Source of the DNA: an uncultured Duncaniella sp.
GTDB taxonomy: Bacteria; Bacteroidota; Bacteroidia; Bacteroidales; Muribaculaceae
Length of the DNA stretch: 64,000 nt
Direction of reading: 5' to 3'
NCBI RefSeq assembly: GCF_910578445.1
Contig: NZ_CAJTQC010000001.1
Location: 65,919 to 129,918, forward strand
In this document: in pieces, positions 34,367 through 44,323 of the stretch
Layout: each line of letters opens with the position of its first letter
How positions within the stretch are numbered: the stretch's first letter is position 1
Made by a program: the position numbers and the translations under genes
Notes under the pieces: generated by a model
The model's input: only the letters and a program-made list of their open reading frames with translations
The model's database searches: none
What the model was told of the DNA's origin: nothing

Positions 34367-35182
34367 CTAACGCGGTGCAAGGCTGTAGACAGCTTCCCGT
34401 AGACAATCAGCCTGAGATTGCGCATATTTTCCTCCTCGAAGGCTTTGCCATCGAATCGGAGCACCGATGTTGACATCAAATGTCTTTCCGGCGCTTTTGA
34501 ACACTTCGGCCGGGAGACGTACCATCTCTATATTGAATTTGAGGCCAAGCAGAGTCCTTAGACGTGCAAATTTATAAAAAAAACGGGAATTCTCGCCTCC
34601 AAAATGCAAAGGAATTATATCACGGTGCGATGAAATGGCTTTGTTGACAACCATTTTATTCCATTTCAGGTCAGCGATGAGCCCGTCACTGTTTTGTCGC
34701 GATACGAGTCCGGCCGGAAACATCAGCATGGGGACATCGCTTTCGAATGCCTCTTCAAGCATCGCAGCAGCCTCCCTCGACTGTTTCCCATGCTTATTGA
34801 CACCAAGAAATATCGGGCGCAGAGGCTCAACGAATGTCAGCAGGTCGTTAACGACAAATTTCACATCTTTCCGTCCGCCATATTGCTCCGAAACCATCGC
34901 GGCCAATATCATTCCGTCAAGTCCGCCGAGAGGATGGTTGGAGACAATTATGACACGTGAATCATTCTTAGGCAGCGAGCCATTGACACGATATGAAACG
35001 CCGAGGTCGTCAATCACTCCCCGACAGAAATCCACACCTGATTTATCAGCGTTGTGAAGAAGAAGCCTGTTAAGCCCGTCCTGACAGATGACTCGCTCCA
35101 ATAATTTCACCGCAAACTTCGGGATAAATTTATAGTAGCCTGACATCCGCTGACGCAACACCTCATCAATGTCAATCCTCAT
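34367..35182 (-). CDS. glsA: Lysophospholipid acyltransferase-like O-acyltransferase (GlsA-like)
   Basis: PlsC-type acyltransferase of about 272 residues, expected to esterify the hydroxyl of N-acylglycine as the second step of glycine lipid synthesis. The catalytic motif is NHPLGGLDG with H83 and D89, an H-x5-D spacing instead of the usual H-x4-D; this spacing is known to me from the hemolysin-associated acyltransferase group. MLMFPAGLVSR is the phosphate-binding-like block III. The start is ambiguous: ATGs at 35182, 35203 and 35224 are all in frame, and the latter two overlap the upstream pseudouridine synthase stop. I prefer 35182 (MRIDIDEVLR). Pairing with the GNAT gene supports the assignment. 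Confidence 0.78.
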   Translation of the reverse strand: MRIDIDEVLRQRMSGYYKFIPKFAVKLLERVICQDGLNRLLLHNADKSGVDFCRGVIDDLGVSYRVNGSLPKNDSRVIIVSNHPLGGLDGMILAAMVSEQYGGRKDVKFVVNDLLTFVEPLRPIFLGVNKHGKQSREAAAMLEEAFESDVPMLMFPAGLVSRQNSDGLIADLKWNKMVVNKAISSHRDIIPLHFGGENSRFFYKFARLRTLLGLKFNIEMVRLPAEVFKSAGKTFDVNIGAPIRWQSLRGGKYAQSQADCLREAVYSLAPR

Positions 35183-35192
35183 GGGTGTTTTG

Positions 35193-35882
35193 TCATTTTT
35201 CATCCTCAGTGCCAATTTTGTCAAATGCCTGCCAAAGCGGTTCGGGAGGAAGAGGAGCAGTCACATCGATTAATTTTCCTGAAACGGGATGGGTGAAGCG
35301 AATACGACGCGCCATGAGCGAGATAGATCCATCGGGATTACTACGCTTGTCGCCATATTTTAAATCACCCTTTATCGGACATCCGATAGCCGAAAGCTGT
35401 ACCCTGATCTGATGCTTACGGCCGGTCTCGAGCTTCACTTCTATCAGGTTGTAACGGTCGGAACATCCCAGCAAACGATATGTCAAGACCGCACGTTTCG
35501 ACCCTGCACGTTCTGTTGGCGATGCATAGCTTTTGTTATTGCGCTCGGTAGTTGTGATAAAATGCACAAGGCGGCCTTCAGTCGGTTCAGGTTTATTACG
35601 GCTCAAAGCCCAATAAGTCTTTTCGACCTCACCGTTACGAAACATATCGTTAAGCCGGGTCAGTGCTTTTGATGTCTTTGCAAAGACAACCAGTCCTCCG
35701 ACCGGACGGTCAAGGCGATGAACCACTCCGCAAAACACGTTGCCGGGTTTGCCATATTTTTCTTTAAGCCAGCGTTTGAGCGTCTCGACCAGTGGTTCGT
35801 CACCGGTCTTGTCGCCTTGGACAATCTCACCCGGTGATTTATTTATTATAATAAGGTGGTTATCCTCGTAGATTACTTCCAT
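35193..35882 (-). CDS. RluA-family pseudouridine synthase
   Basis: RNA-modifying enzyme of 229 residues that isomerises uridine to pseudouridine in rRNA or tRNA. The catalytic HRLDRPVGGLVVF (Asp about 60) is the RluA-family signature, and ETGRKHQIRVQLSAIGCPIKGDLKYG is the conserved C-terminal region. There is no N-terminal S4 domain, so it belongs to the short RluA/RluC-like branch; the exact target base is unknown. It is the first gene of the group that continues with the glycine lipid genes, and its promoter is divergent from ruvA. Confidence 0.92.
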   Translation of the reverse strand: MEVIYEDNHLIIINKSPGEIVQGDKTGDEPLVETLKRWLKEKYGKPGNVFCGVVHRLDRPVGGLVVFAKTSKALTRLNDMFRNGEVEKTYWALSRNKPEPTEGRLVHFITTTERNNKSYASPTERAGSKRAVLTYRLLGCSDRYNLIEVKLETGRKHQIRVQLSAIGCPIKGDLKYGDKRSNPDGSISLMARRIRFTHPVSGKLIDVTAPLPPEPLWQAFDKIGTEDEK

Positions 35883-35909
35883 GATTTATATTAGTGTCCG
35901 ATTGTATCG

Positions 35910-35917
35910 CAAAGTTA
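35910..35917 (-). promoter_or_regulatory. -7 element for the pseudouridine synthase/glycine lipid group
   Basis: CAAAGTTA on the plus strand reads TAACTTTG on the minus strand, 28 bases upstream of the start at 35882. Confidence 0.5.
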
Positions 35918-35923
35918 GCCGAT

Positions 35924-35957
35924 TTTGGTCTAAAATGGAAATAAAAGAGTAATTTTG
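35924..35957 (+). promoter_or_regulatory. ruvA promoter
   Basis: TTTG (35924-35927) and TAATTTTG (35950-35957) separated by 22 bases, upstream of the ATG at 36002. It is arranged back to back with the minus-strand element in the same 119-base gap. Confidence 0.55.
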
Positions 35958-36001
35958 TAGGTTGAAAGCAGTGAAACCTCACAAAAATCAAAAATTCCAT
36001 C

Positions 36002-36595
36002 ATGATTGAATATATCAAAGGGGTGGCCACCGAACTCACTCCGACCTATGCGGTCATTGAAGCCGGCCAACTCGGATATCTGATGAACATATCCCTGCCG
36101 ACCTTCGAAGAAATACAAAAATCAAGCGGAGAGCTGAAAATGCTGATACATGAAGTCATACGCGAAGACGCGCATGTGCTCTACGGATTCATGACAGCCG
36201 AGGAGCGCGAAATGTTCCGCCTGCTCATCGGAGTTTCCGGCGTAGGACCGGGAACAGCCATCCTGATATTATCCTCCATACCTGTCAGAGACCTACAGGC
36301 TGTCATATCCTCCGGCGACCATTCGAAGCTGAAAAATGTAAAAGGGATAGGCGTCAAAACAGCACAGCGCATAATTGTTGACCTGAAGGATAAAATAAAA
36401 CCCACAGATGGTTCGTTATCATTACAGTCTGACGCATTCAGTTCCTTCAGCGAGGTTTACGACGAAGCGCTTGCCGCACTCACCGCACTTGGATTTGTGA
36501 GACAGCAATCACAGAAAGTCCTGAAAAGGATTTTCGATGCAGATCCGGCGATAAAAGTCGAGGCAGCCATAAAGAAAGCTCTGAGCATGATGTAG
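36002..36595 (+). CDS. ruvA: Holliday junction branch migration protein RuvA
   Basis: DNA-binding component of the RuvAB branch migration machine. The 197-residue protein has the OB-fold domain at the N-terminus (MIEYIKGVA), two helix-hairpin-helix motifs (LIGVSGVGPGTAILIL and LKNVKGIGVKTAQRIIVDLKDK) and the small C-terminal domain that contacts RuvB (EALAALTALGF). ruvC is also in the window (55027-55587), on the other strand; ruvB is not. sprA lies downstream after 199 bases. Confidence 0.95.
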   Translation: MIEYIKGVATELTPTYAVIEAGQLGYLMNISLPTFEEIQKSSGELKMLIHEVIREDAHVLYGFMTAEEREMFRLLIGVSGVGPGTAILILSSIPVRDLQAVISSGDHSKLKNVKGIGVKTAQRIIVDLKDKIKPTDGSLSLQSDAFSSFSEVYDEALAALTALGFVRQQSQKVLKRIFDADPAIKVEAAIKKALSMM

Positions 36596-36794
36596 GCCTC
36601 ACGGCCCATACGGAACTGAAAGCCGGCTAAAGGCTGCAAATTAGTAACATAGTTTGAAAATAGACACATAGTTGGCATTTATTTTCAGACATGTTTTTTA
36701 ACAACAAAACTTTAACCAGCTCATAAAAGCCCTGAAAAAACGGCGCGACATATTCATCTTTTCATCCTTCTTCGCCGGCATAGCCACACTGACG

Positions 36795-39700
36795 GTGACA
36801 GGGGCTTTTATAGCCTTTCCGCAGGTAATCACTCCCCAATTCAATCCACCTGCCCCTGTAATCCCGGCCAAAGCTCCGGATTCGCAGACAGATTCCATAC
36901 GGATTCCATTTCCTGTAAGCCAGCCCATTCCACAGAGCTACGAAGACCTGATGAAGCAAGAACTCGCAGCCGATCTTTCAAATCCGTCAAACATATCGAC
37001 GGTTGCCGAATATGACCCACAGCTCGGCTGCTATGTCATTCGTACGCGCCTCGGTGAATATGACATCACGACACCGTTTTATCTGACACCGGAACAGTAC
37101 AACAACTGGCAGACTCGCAGACAGATGCAGCAATACTTCAATCTGCGCAACTCAGAAGCCATGACAAAGCCTGACAAAGAGCCATTCAACATCCTTGATA
37201 TGAATTTCGCTCTTGGTCCTCTTGAAAAAATATTCGGCCCCGGCGGTGTGCAGCTCAAGACCCAAGGCTCGGTCAACATAGCTATGGGTGTCAAGACTAA
37301 CAAGACTGACAATCCGGCTCTCTCTCTCGACGCAAGAAGAAAGACTTATTTCGATTTCGACCAGAAAATACAGGCAACGGTAGCGGCCACCGTCGGTGAC
37401 CGCATGAAGTTCAACATGACCTACAACACCGATGCCACCTTTGATTTTGACTCAAAGAATCTCAAGCTCGCCTATGAAGGCAAAGAAGATGACATTGTCA
37501 AATCAATCGAGGCCGGAAATGTCTCCATGACCACCGGTTCGTCGCTAATCAGAGGAAGCACAGCCCTATTCGGCATAAAGACAAAACTTCAATTCGGCAA
37601 GCTGACGGCCACGGCACTCGTGTCACAGCAAAATTCGCAATCTACATCCGTTAGTTCGAAAGGCGGATCGCAGACAACCGATTTTTCAATCAAAGCTGAT
37701 AATTATGATGCCAACAGGCATTTCTTTCTGGGACATTATTTTCGTGACAACTACGACAATTTTGCCTCACGCTTGCCTTTTGTCTCATCAGGCATACAAA
37801 TTACACGTATTGAAGTCTGGATAACAAACCGCAACGGACGTTTCGACCAAAGCCGAAATTTCGTTGCCTTCATGGACCTTGGAGAGAGCAACCATCTCGC
37901 AAGCAACTACTGGCAGGGCAATCAGGCTTATCAACAACCGTCCAACCTCTCCAACAATCTGCTCTCCGTCATCAAAGAGGATTATCCCGGCGCACGCAAT
38001 ATCAATACTGTCACCCAAGCGCTTTCTCCTCTTAACGCCTATGGGATAAACGGAGGTATTGATTATGAAAAAGTCGAATCCGCACGACTGTTGTCATCAT
38101 CGGAGTACACGCTCAACTCCACCCTCGGCTATATTTCGCTAAAAAGTGCCCTTGCAGCCGACGAAGTGCTTGGTGTCGCATACGAATATACCTATAACGG
38201 CAAAGTATATCAGGTGGGAGAATTCTCGGCCGACATTACATCGACCGACCAATCCCTCTATCTGAAAATGCTCAAGTCGACAACCGTCGCACCAAAACTG
38301 CCGATGTGGGACCTCATGATGAAAAATGTCTATTCGCTCGGCACAACAATGATCCAGAAGCAGAACTTCAGGCTCAACATAAAATATCTGAGCGACACGA
38401 CCGGCACAGAGATAAACTATCTGCCCGTGCCGTCAATTTCAAACGTCCCGCTGCTTCAGGTCATGAATCTTGACCGCATAGACTCAAACGAGGCATCGAA
38501 TCCGGACGGATTTTTCGACTACATCGAAGGTTACACCGTGCTCTCCAATCAAGGAAAAATAATATTCCCCGTCGTTGAGCCTTTCGGCACTAACCTTGAA
38601 AAGAAAATCGGTAATCCTGCGCTTGCCGAACCGTATCTCTACCAGCAGCTTTATGACTCGACACAAGTTGTGGCCCGCCAGTTTGCCGACAGGAACAAAT
38701 TCATTCTTTCAGGCCGCTACCAGTCATCGGGAGGTGGCTCTCAAATCCGTCTTAATGCGTTCAACGTCCCTCGCGGATCTGTTGTCGTGACAGCCGGCGG
38801 TGTTGTGCTTATCGAAAACAGCGACTATACCGTAGATTATGCAATGGGAGTCGTGACTATCACCAATCAGAGCATAATAGACTCCGGTCAGAATATCAGT
38901 GTGTCGCTCGAAGACCAGTCGCAATTCTCAATGCAGCGCAAAACGCTCCTCGGCCTTGACCTCAACTATCAGTTCAACAAGGACTTCAATGTCGGGGCTA
39001 CGCTCATGCACTTTTCGGAAAAGGCTCTGACAGAAAAGGTCAATATCGGTGATGAGATTGTCAACAATACCATATGGGGGCTTAACATGCAATACAACAC
39101 GCGCTTCATGTGGCTGACAAATCTGCTCAACAAAATTCCGACAGTGAACGCCGTGCAGCCTTCGACACTCAGTGTGCAAGCAGAATTCGCCAACCTCATT
39201 CCCCACAAACAGAAGAGCGGCAGCAATAACGGTTCGTCATACATTGATGATTTCGAATCCGCACAATATGGCATAGACCTGCGCTCGCCATATTCATGGT
39301 TTCTTGCATCGACACCATATGACCCGTCAGGAGATGCTCTGTTTCCGGAAGCGGCTCTTTCAAACGATGTCACTTATGGTAAAAACCGAGCACTGATCAA
39401 CTGGTATTTCATCGACCGCATGTTCACTGCACGAAACTCATCCTTATGCCCGGGATATATAAAGAGCGACACGAAACAGCTTAACAATCCATATGTCCGT
39501 GAAATCAAAGTGACAGAAGTTTTTCCCGGTCGCGAACAGACATATGGTGAAGCAAATACCATCCAGACGCTCAATCTTTCATTCTATCCCTCCGAACGAG
39601 GACCATACAATCTTGACGCGACAGACATTGACGATGAGGGAAATCTTCTGTTTCCTGAACGCAGATGGGGTGGCATCATGCGCAAGATGGATAATACCAA

Positions 39701-42700
39701 TTTCGAGTCGTCAAACATCGAATACGTCCAGTTCTGGATGCTTTCGCCATTCCTCGACCCTGACAATGACAACCTGTCGGGCGGTGACCTCTATCTGAAT
39801 TTCGGTGAGATTTCAGAAGATATCCTTAAAGACGGTCTTAAAAGTTACGAAAATGGCATTCCGGTCGATGGCAACGACCAGTTCCTACAGACGACAGCGT
39901 GGGGACGCGTATCTTCACAGAATTCCCTGACATACGCATTTGATAATAATACGAACTCGCGACTTCCTCAGGACGTCGGCCTTGACGGGCTCATCAACGA
40001 TGATGAATTCGGATTCTCGTCATATTCAAACTATCTTGACCAGCTCCGCGCAAAACTCCCAGCTTCGACAATCGAGCGCATGCAGTCTGACGCATTCTCG
40101 CCATTCAATGACCCTGCGGGCGACAACTATCATTTCTTCCGTGGATTCGACTATGACGAACAGCGCCTTGGAGTGCTCGAACGCTATAAACGCTACAATG
40201 GAGTGGAAGGCAACTCACTTTCGCCACAGGACGCTCCTGACCCGCTATATCAGTCATCGCGCGCGCTTCCAGATGTCGAGGACATCAATCAGGACAACAC
40301 GCTTAATGAATATGAACGCTATTTCCAGTATAAAATCTCCATACGCCCGGAAGATCTGGTCGTAGGCAAAAACTATATCACCGACAAGCGAACTGCAATA
40401 GTGGCCAACAGCGACGGCACAACACAGGAGATGGTCTGGTATCAGTTCAAAGTCCCCTTGAGTGATTATCAGAAAGTGGTCGGCAATATCTCGGATTTTT
40501 CGACCATCCGTTTCGCACGCATGTTCATGACAGGCTTCAAGGCTGTCACCCATCTTCGTTTTGCCACACTTGAGCTTGTCAGAGGCGAATGGCGTCCATA
40601 CATGTTCAATCTCAACACACGCGGTGATTCTCCGGCCGAGGGAGATCTGGATGTATCCGTGGTAAACATCGAGGAAAATATGCAGCGTGAACCTGTAAAC
40701 TACGTGCTGCCTCCCGGTGTCACACGAATCTCAGATCCGGGCCAACAGCAGATTGTGCAGCTTAACGAGCAATCAATGTCGCTGAAAGTCACCGGACTTC
40801 AGCCCGGCGATGCTCGTGGCGTATATCGCAACACACAGCACGACCTGCGCAATTATAAGCGCATGCAGATGTGGGTTCACGCGGAAAAACTACTTGATGA
40901 CCATACGAATCTACGCTCCGGGGAAATCTCGGTTTTCATACGTCTCGGCTCTGACGTGAAGAGCAATTTCTATGAATATGAAGTGCCATTGGAGCTCACC
41001 CCGTTCGGCAAATATGCTCAGGACGGAGCAGACCGCTATATCGTATGGCCACGGAGCAACTACATGGACTTCGAGCTACAGAGTCTTGTCGATTTGAAAA
41101 AGGCTCGAAACCGCGCTAAAAATGAACAGCAGCCCGGAGTCGGATTCGGAACTCTTTTTACCGGACGTGATCCTTCAAACGAGCGCAACCGCATGGCTGT
41201 GATGGGAAATCCGTCGCTCAGTGACATCCGTGTGATGATGGTTGGCGTACGCAACAACGCCTCCTCGGCAAAAGATGCAATCGTCTGGCTGAACGAACTG
41301 AAGGTCACTGATTTTGAGAATTCCGGAGGATGGGCTGCAAAAGGCAATGTCAATCTCGGTGTTTCAGACATAGCCACACTCAATCTCGGCGCTCACATGG
41401 AGACCGCCGGATTTGGCTCTGTCGATCAGTCGCTCAATGCCCGCCGCATTGATGATTATTCACAATATAATTTTGCAATGCAGGTAGACGCAGGTCGCTT
41501 TCTACCTGAAAAAGCCAAGCTCCGCGCCCCGGTCTACTACTCAGTTTCAAAAGAAAAAATCACTCCGAAATACAATCCGCTTGATCAGGACGTAAGGTTG
41601 AAGGATGCCATTGACGCATGCACAACCGAGGCTCAAAAAGACTCAATCAGAGCTTTTGCAATCGAGAACAGCACCGTCAAGAGCTTCTCGATTTCAGGGC
41701 TGAAATTCGATGTGAAATCCAAGAACCCAATGCCATGGGATCCGGCCAATTTTACGCTCAATTTCTCCTTCAACAAGCAATCCAAGACAGATCCGACCAC
41801 CGAGTACGAGAACACCAACGACTATCGCGGATCGTTCCAGTATAGCTACACGCCATATGTCAAAGGCCTGCGCCCCCTCAGCTTCATCAAGAGCAAGTCA
41901 AAGCATATGAAATTTTTCAAGGAATGGGAACTGAACTACGTTCCTACGAACATCTCATTCCTTACCACCATATCACGTTACTATTATGAATTGCAGACGC
42001 GTTCAGAAAGCGATGTGGATTTTCAGCTCCCGGTCTCCGTCAGCAAAAACTTCATCTGGGACCGTCAGCTCGCTCTGACATGGAATCTCACAAAATCACT
42101 TTCAGTCAACTTCAACAGTAACACTTCTGCCCGCATCGAAGAGACAATGGGTGCGGTGAACCGTAAGCTGTTCCCCGACAAATACAAGGAATGGAAAGAC
42201 ACCGTAATCCAAAGTCTTCTCCATCTCGGCACGCCGTGGAGCTACAACCAGAGTTTCGTGGTCAACTACCGTGCACCTTTCAACCGCATCCCGGTTCTTG
42301 ACTGGTTAACAGGCAACGCATCATATAACGCAACTTACCGCTGGGATCGAGGAGCTGAAATTGACGGTGTCGCGATGGGCAATTCCATAGCAAATCAGGC
42401 CGCATGGAACATTGACGGACGTGTGAATTTTGAAACCCTCTACAACAAATGGAGCTATACAAAAAAGGTCAACCAACGTTTCCAAGCACGACGTTCACAA
42501 GCCAAGCCCAAGAAAGCAAAGCGTTTTGAACGCACATATGCACTTCTGCCAGATACCACCCTAAACATCCGTCACAACCTGCGCAATGCAAAGGTAAAAG
42601 TGACTGCGACAACAATCGACGGAAAGCCCTTCCGAGTGACGCATAAAGTTATTGACGCCAACAATGTCGCAATCCTCACCCGTGGTGACCAGAATCTTAA

Positions 42701-44180
42701 ATTCACCATCGAGGAAAACCTTAAAGAGGAAAAATCAATCTGGACTGAAATCGGCCAATACGGAGCAAGGCTGCTCATGTCGCCACGGTCCGGTTCTGTG
42801 CGTTTCCGCTCAACTCAATCCCTCTCCCTGCCTCTTTTCCGTCCTGAAATCGGCAACATATTCGGGCAGTCACGCAGCTATGGCCCGATGTCGCCGGGTC
42901 TTGATTTCGCATTCGGTTTCGCAGGTGAAAACTATATCGACAAAGCTCTGCGACAAGGCTGGCTCATAACCGACGACGGCCAGACTTCTCCTGCCATTTT
43001 CTCGCGCACCAACGAATTGAATATCGAGCTGACACTCGAACCGATACGCGGGCTCAAAATTCTGCTGACAACCAACCGCACCGACAACCGCACGAAGTCA
43101 ACACAGTTCATGTATGACAACATGCCTACTTCACTTGCCGGTTCGTATACCAAAACCCATGTCGCGATGAAAACAGCATTGAAGCATTTCAAAGCAGACA
43201 ATGGCTACGAGTCTGAAGCATTCAACCAATTCCTCGCGAATATTCCAATAATAGCCTCTCGCGTCAGAAACGAGTATGAGGGGCTGCTCTACCCTATGGG
43301 CGGAGCAATGGAAGGCAATGTCAATGCCGGCAATCCTTTCAATCCTGAAGTCGGCGACGTGAGCCAGACCAGCTCTGACATCCTCATCCCGGCATTCCTC
43401 GCGGCTTACACCGGAACGAATCCGGCAAAACAATATCTCACACCGTTCCCCTCGTTTGCCAACGCACTTCCCAACTGGAGAGTAACCTACGACGGTCTTC
43501 TCTATATAGGCAATCTCCGCAATATATTCAAGTCATTTACCTTAAGCCATGCTTATCAGTGCACCTATTCCGTAGGCTCATATTCCTCGTATCTAAACTG
43601 GATGAGCGCCGGAGCTCCTGACGGCAATCTCGGCTTCACAATCGACGAACTTACAGGAAATCCCGTCCCGACATCCCCCTACAACATCTCATCAGTTGCC
43701 ATCACCGAAAAATTCGCACCTCTCATCGGGGCTGCCGTGACATTGAAAAATGACCTTACACTGTCGGCTGAATACCGCGACGCCCGCACTCTGACACTCA
43801 ACACCTCGGCAGGACAGATTGTCGAGGCCAATCAACGCGGGATGACTTTCGGACTCGGTTATAAAATCATCGGATTCAACACTGTGCTGAAAATGAAGGG
43901 TTCAGGAAGAGGCATATCAAATGACCTCACACTAAATGCCGATTTCAATTTCTCAGAAACACAGGCGCTCATCCGAAGAATCGAAACCGCCTACACTCAG
44001 GCGACTTCCGGAACACGAACCCTGACGCTAAATTTCACCGCGTCCTACATAATGTCGCGCCGTCTTACGCTTGGAGCATTCTTCGACCATCAAGTCAACA
44101 CCCCTATCGTGTCGTCAACATCATATCCTACGACAAACAGCTCCTTCGGATTCAACATCAACCTGTCTCTGGCAAGATAA
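36795..44180 (+). CDS. sprA: SprA, type IX secretion outer-membrane translocon (start uncertain)
   Basis: SprA (Sov in Porphyromonas) is the very large outer-membrane barrel through which type IX secretion cargo leaves the cell. The 2461 residues read from the GTG at 36795 show the family hallmarks: early PFNILDMNFALGPLEKIFGPGGVQLKTQGS, a middle section with SYIDDFESAQYGIDLRSPYSWFLAS, and a C-terminal half made of alternating beta-strand sequence ending FGFNINLSLAR. The only standard in-frame start (GTG) cuts through the signal peptide. In-frame codons upstream (36702-36794) encode a basic then hydrophobic stretch (KALKKRRDIFIF...), but contain no ATG, GTG or TTG before a TAA at 36699. An ATG at 36691 is out of frame by one base. 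Either a base is missing in the sequence or an unusual start is used. Confidence 0.9.
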   Translation: MTGAFIAFPQVITPQFNPPAPVIPAKAPDSQTDSIRIPFPVSQPIPQSYEDLMKQELAADLSNPSNISTVAEYDPQLGCYVIRTRLGEYDITTPFYLTPEQYNNWQTRRQMQQYFNLRNSEAMTKPDKEPFNILDMNFALGPLEKIFGPGGVQLKTQGSVNIAMGVKTNKTDNPALSLDARRKTYFDFDQKIQATVAATVGDRMKFNMTYNTDATFDFDSKNLKLAYEGKEDDIVKSIEAGNVSMTTGSSLIRGSTALFGIKTKLQFGKLTATALVSQQNSQSTSVSSKGGSQTTDFSIKADNYDANRHFFLGHYFRDNYDNFASRLPFVSSGIQITRIEVWITNRNGRFDQSRNFVAFMDLGESNHLASNYWQGNQAYQQPSNLSNNLLSVIKEDYPGARNINTVTQALSPLNAYGINGGIDYEKVESARLLSSSEYTLNSTLGYISLKSALAADEVLGVAYEYTYNGKVYQVGEFSADITSTDQSLYLKMLKSTTVAPKLPMWDLMMKNVYSLGTTMIQKQNFRLNIKYLSDTTGTEINYLPVPSISNVPLLQVMNLDRIDSNEASNPDGFFDYIEGYTVLSNQGKIIFPVVEPFGTNLEKKIGNPALAEPYLYQQLYDSTQVVARQFADRNKFILSGRYQSSGGGSQIRLNAFNVPRGSVVVTAGGVVLIENSDYTVDYAMGVVTITNQSIIDSGQNISVSLEDQSQFSMQRKTLLGLDLNYQFNKDFNVGATLMHFSEKALTEKVNIGDEIVNNTIWGLNMQYNTRFMWLTNLLNKIPTVNAVQPSTLSVQAEFANLIPHKQKSGSNNGSSYIDDFESAQYGIDLRSPYSWFLASTPYDPSGDALFPEAALSNDVTYGKNRALINWYFIDRMFTARNSSLCPGYIKSDTKQLNNPYVREIKVTEVFPGREQTYGEANTIQTLNLSFYPSERGPYNLDATDIDDEGNLLFPERRWGGIMRKMDNTNFESSNIEYVQFWMLSPFLDPDNDNLSGGDLYLNFGEISEDILKDGLKSYENGIPVDGNDQFLQTTAWGRVSSQNSLTYAFDNNTNSRLPQDVGLDGLINDDEFGFSSYSNYLDQLRAKLPASTIERMQSDAFSPFNDPAGDNYHFFRGFDYDEQRLGVLERYKRYNGVEGNSLSPQDAPDPLYQSSRALPDVEDINQDNTLNEYERYFQYKISIRPEDLVVGKNYITDKRTAIVANSDGTTQEMVWYQFKVPLSDYQKVVGNISDFSTIRFARMFMTGFKAVTHLRFATLELVRGEWRPYMFNLNTRGDSPAEGDLDVSVVNIEENMQREPVNYVLPPGVTRISDPGQQQIVQLNEQSMSLKVTGLQPGDARGVYRNTQHDLRNYKRMQMWVHAEKLLDDHTNLRSGEISVFIRLGSDVKSNFYEYEVPLELTPFGKYAQDGADRYIVWPRSNYMDFELQSLVDLKKARNRAKNEQQPGVGFGTLFTGRDPSNERNRMAVMGNPSLSDIRVMMVGVRNNASSAKDAIVWLNELKVTDFENSGGWAAKGNVNLGVSDIATLNLGAHMETAGFGSVDQSLNARRIDDYSQYNFAMQVDAGRFLPEKAKLRAPVYYSVSKEKITPKYNPLDQDVRLKDAIDACTTEAQKDSIRAFAIENSTVKSFSISGLKFDVKSKNPMPWDPANFTLNFSFNKQSKTDPTTEYENTNDYRGSFQYSYTPYVKGLRPLSFIKSKSKHMKFFKEWELNYVPTNISFLTTISRYYYELQTRSESDVDFQLPVSVSKNFIWDRQLALTWNLTKSLSVNFNSNTSARIEETMGAVNRKLFPDKYKEWKDTVIQSLLHLGTPWSYNQSFVVNYRAPFNRIPVLDWLTGNASYNATYRWDRGAEIDGVAMGNSIANQAAWNIDGRVNFETLYNKWSYTKKVNQRFQARRSQAKPKKAKRFERTYALLPDTTLNIRHNLRNAKVKVTATTIDGKPFRVTHKVIDANNVAILTRGDQNLKFTIEENLKEEKSIWTEIGQYGARLLMSPRSGSVRFRSTQSLSLPLFRPEIGNIFGQSRSYGPMSPGLDFAFGFAGENYIDKALRQGWLITDDGQTSPAIFSRTNELNIELTLEPIRGLKILLTTNRTDNRTKSTQFMYDNMPTSLAGSYTKTHVAMKTALKHFKADNGYESEAFNQFLANIPIIASRVRNEYEGLLYPMGGAMEGNVNAGNPFNPEVGDVSQTSSDILIPAFLAAYTGTNPAKQYLTPFPSFANALPNWRVTYDGLLYIGNLRNIFKSFTLSHAYQCTYSVGSYSSYLNWMSAGAPDGNLGFTIDELTGNPVPTSPYNISSVAITEKFAPLIGAAVTLKNDLTLSAEYRDARTLTLNTSAGQIVEANQRGMTFGLGYKIIGFNTVLKMKGSGRGISNDLTLNADFNFSETQALIRRIETAYTQATSGTRTLTLNFTASYIMSRRLTLGAFFDHQVNTPIVSSTSYPTTNSSFGFNINLSLAR

Positions 44181-44255
44181 CAACGATTGCAGGGAAACGC
44201 AGGCTGTACGGACCGCAAAGCATTTTCTTTTTGTCGAACCTTGATTGCTGATATA

Positions 44256-44280
44256 AACTCTTTGGATACACCAAAGGTTT
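44256..44280 (+). terminator. Hairpin between sprA and pncB
   Basis: AAAC-t-CTTTGG pairs with CCAAAGGTTT around an ATACA loop (10 pairs, one bulged T), followed by TATTAT. Probable sprA terminator. Confidence 0.5.
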
Positions 44281-44323
44281 TATTATCATACTATCTTCAA
44301 TTGTTCACGACAAAATACACGAT

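Noticed and set aside
34306..34479. Longer form of the GlsB-like protein starting at 34479
   Set aside because: It would overlap the upstream acyltransferase gene by over 100 bases in another frame; the start at 34305 gives the usual family length.
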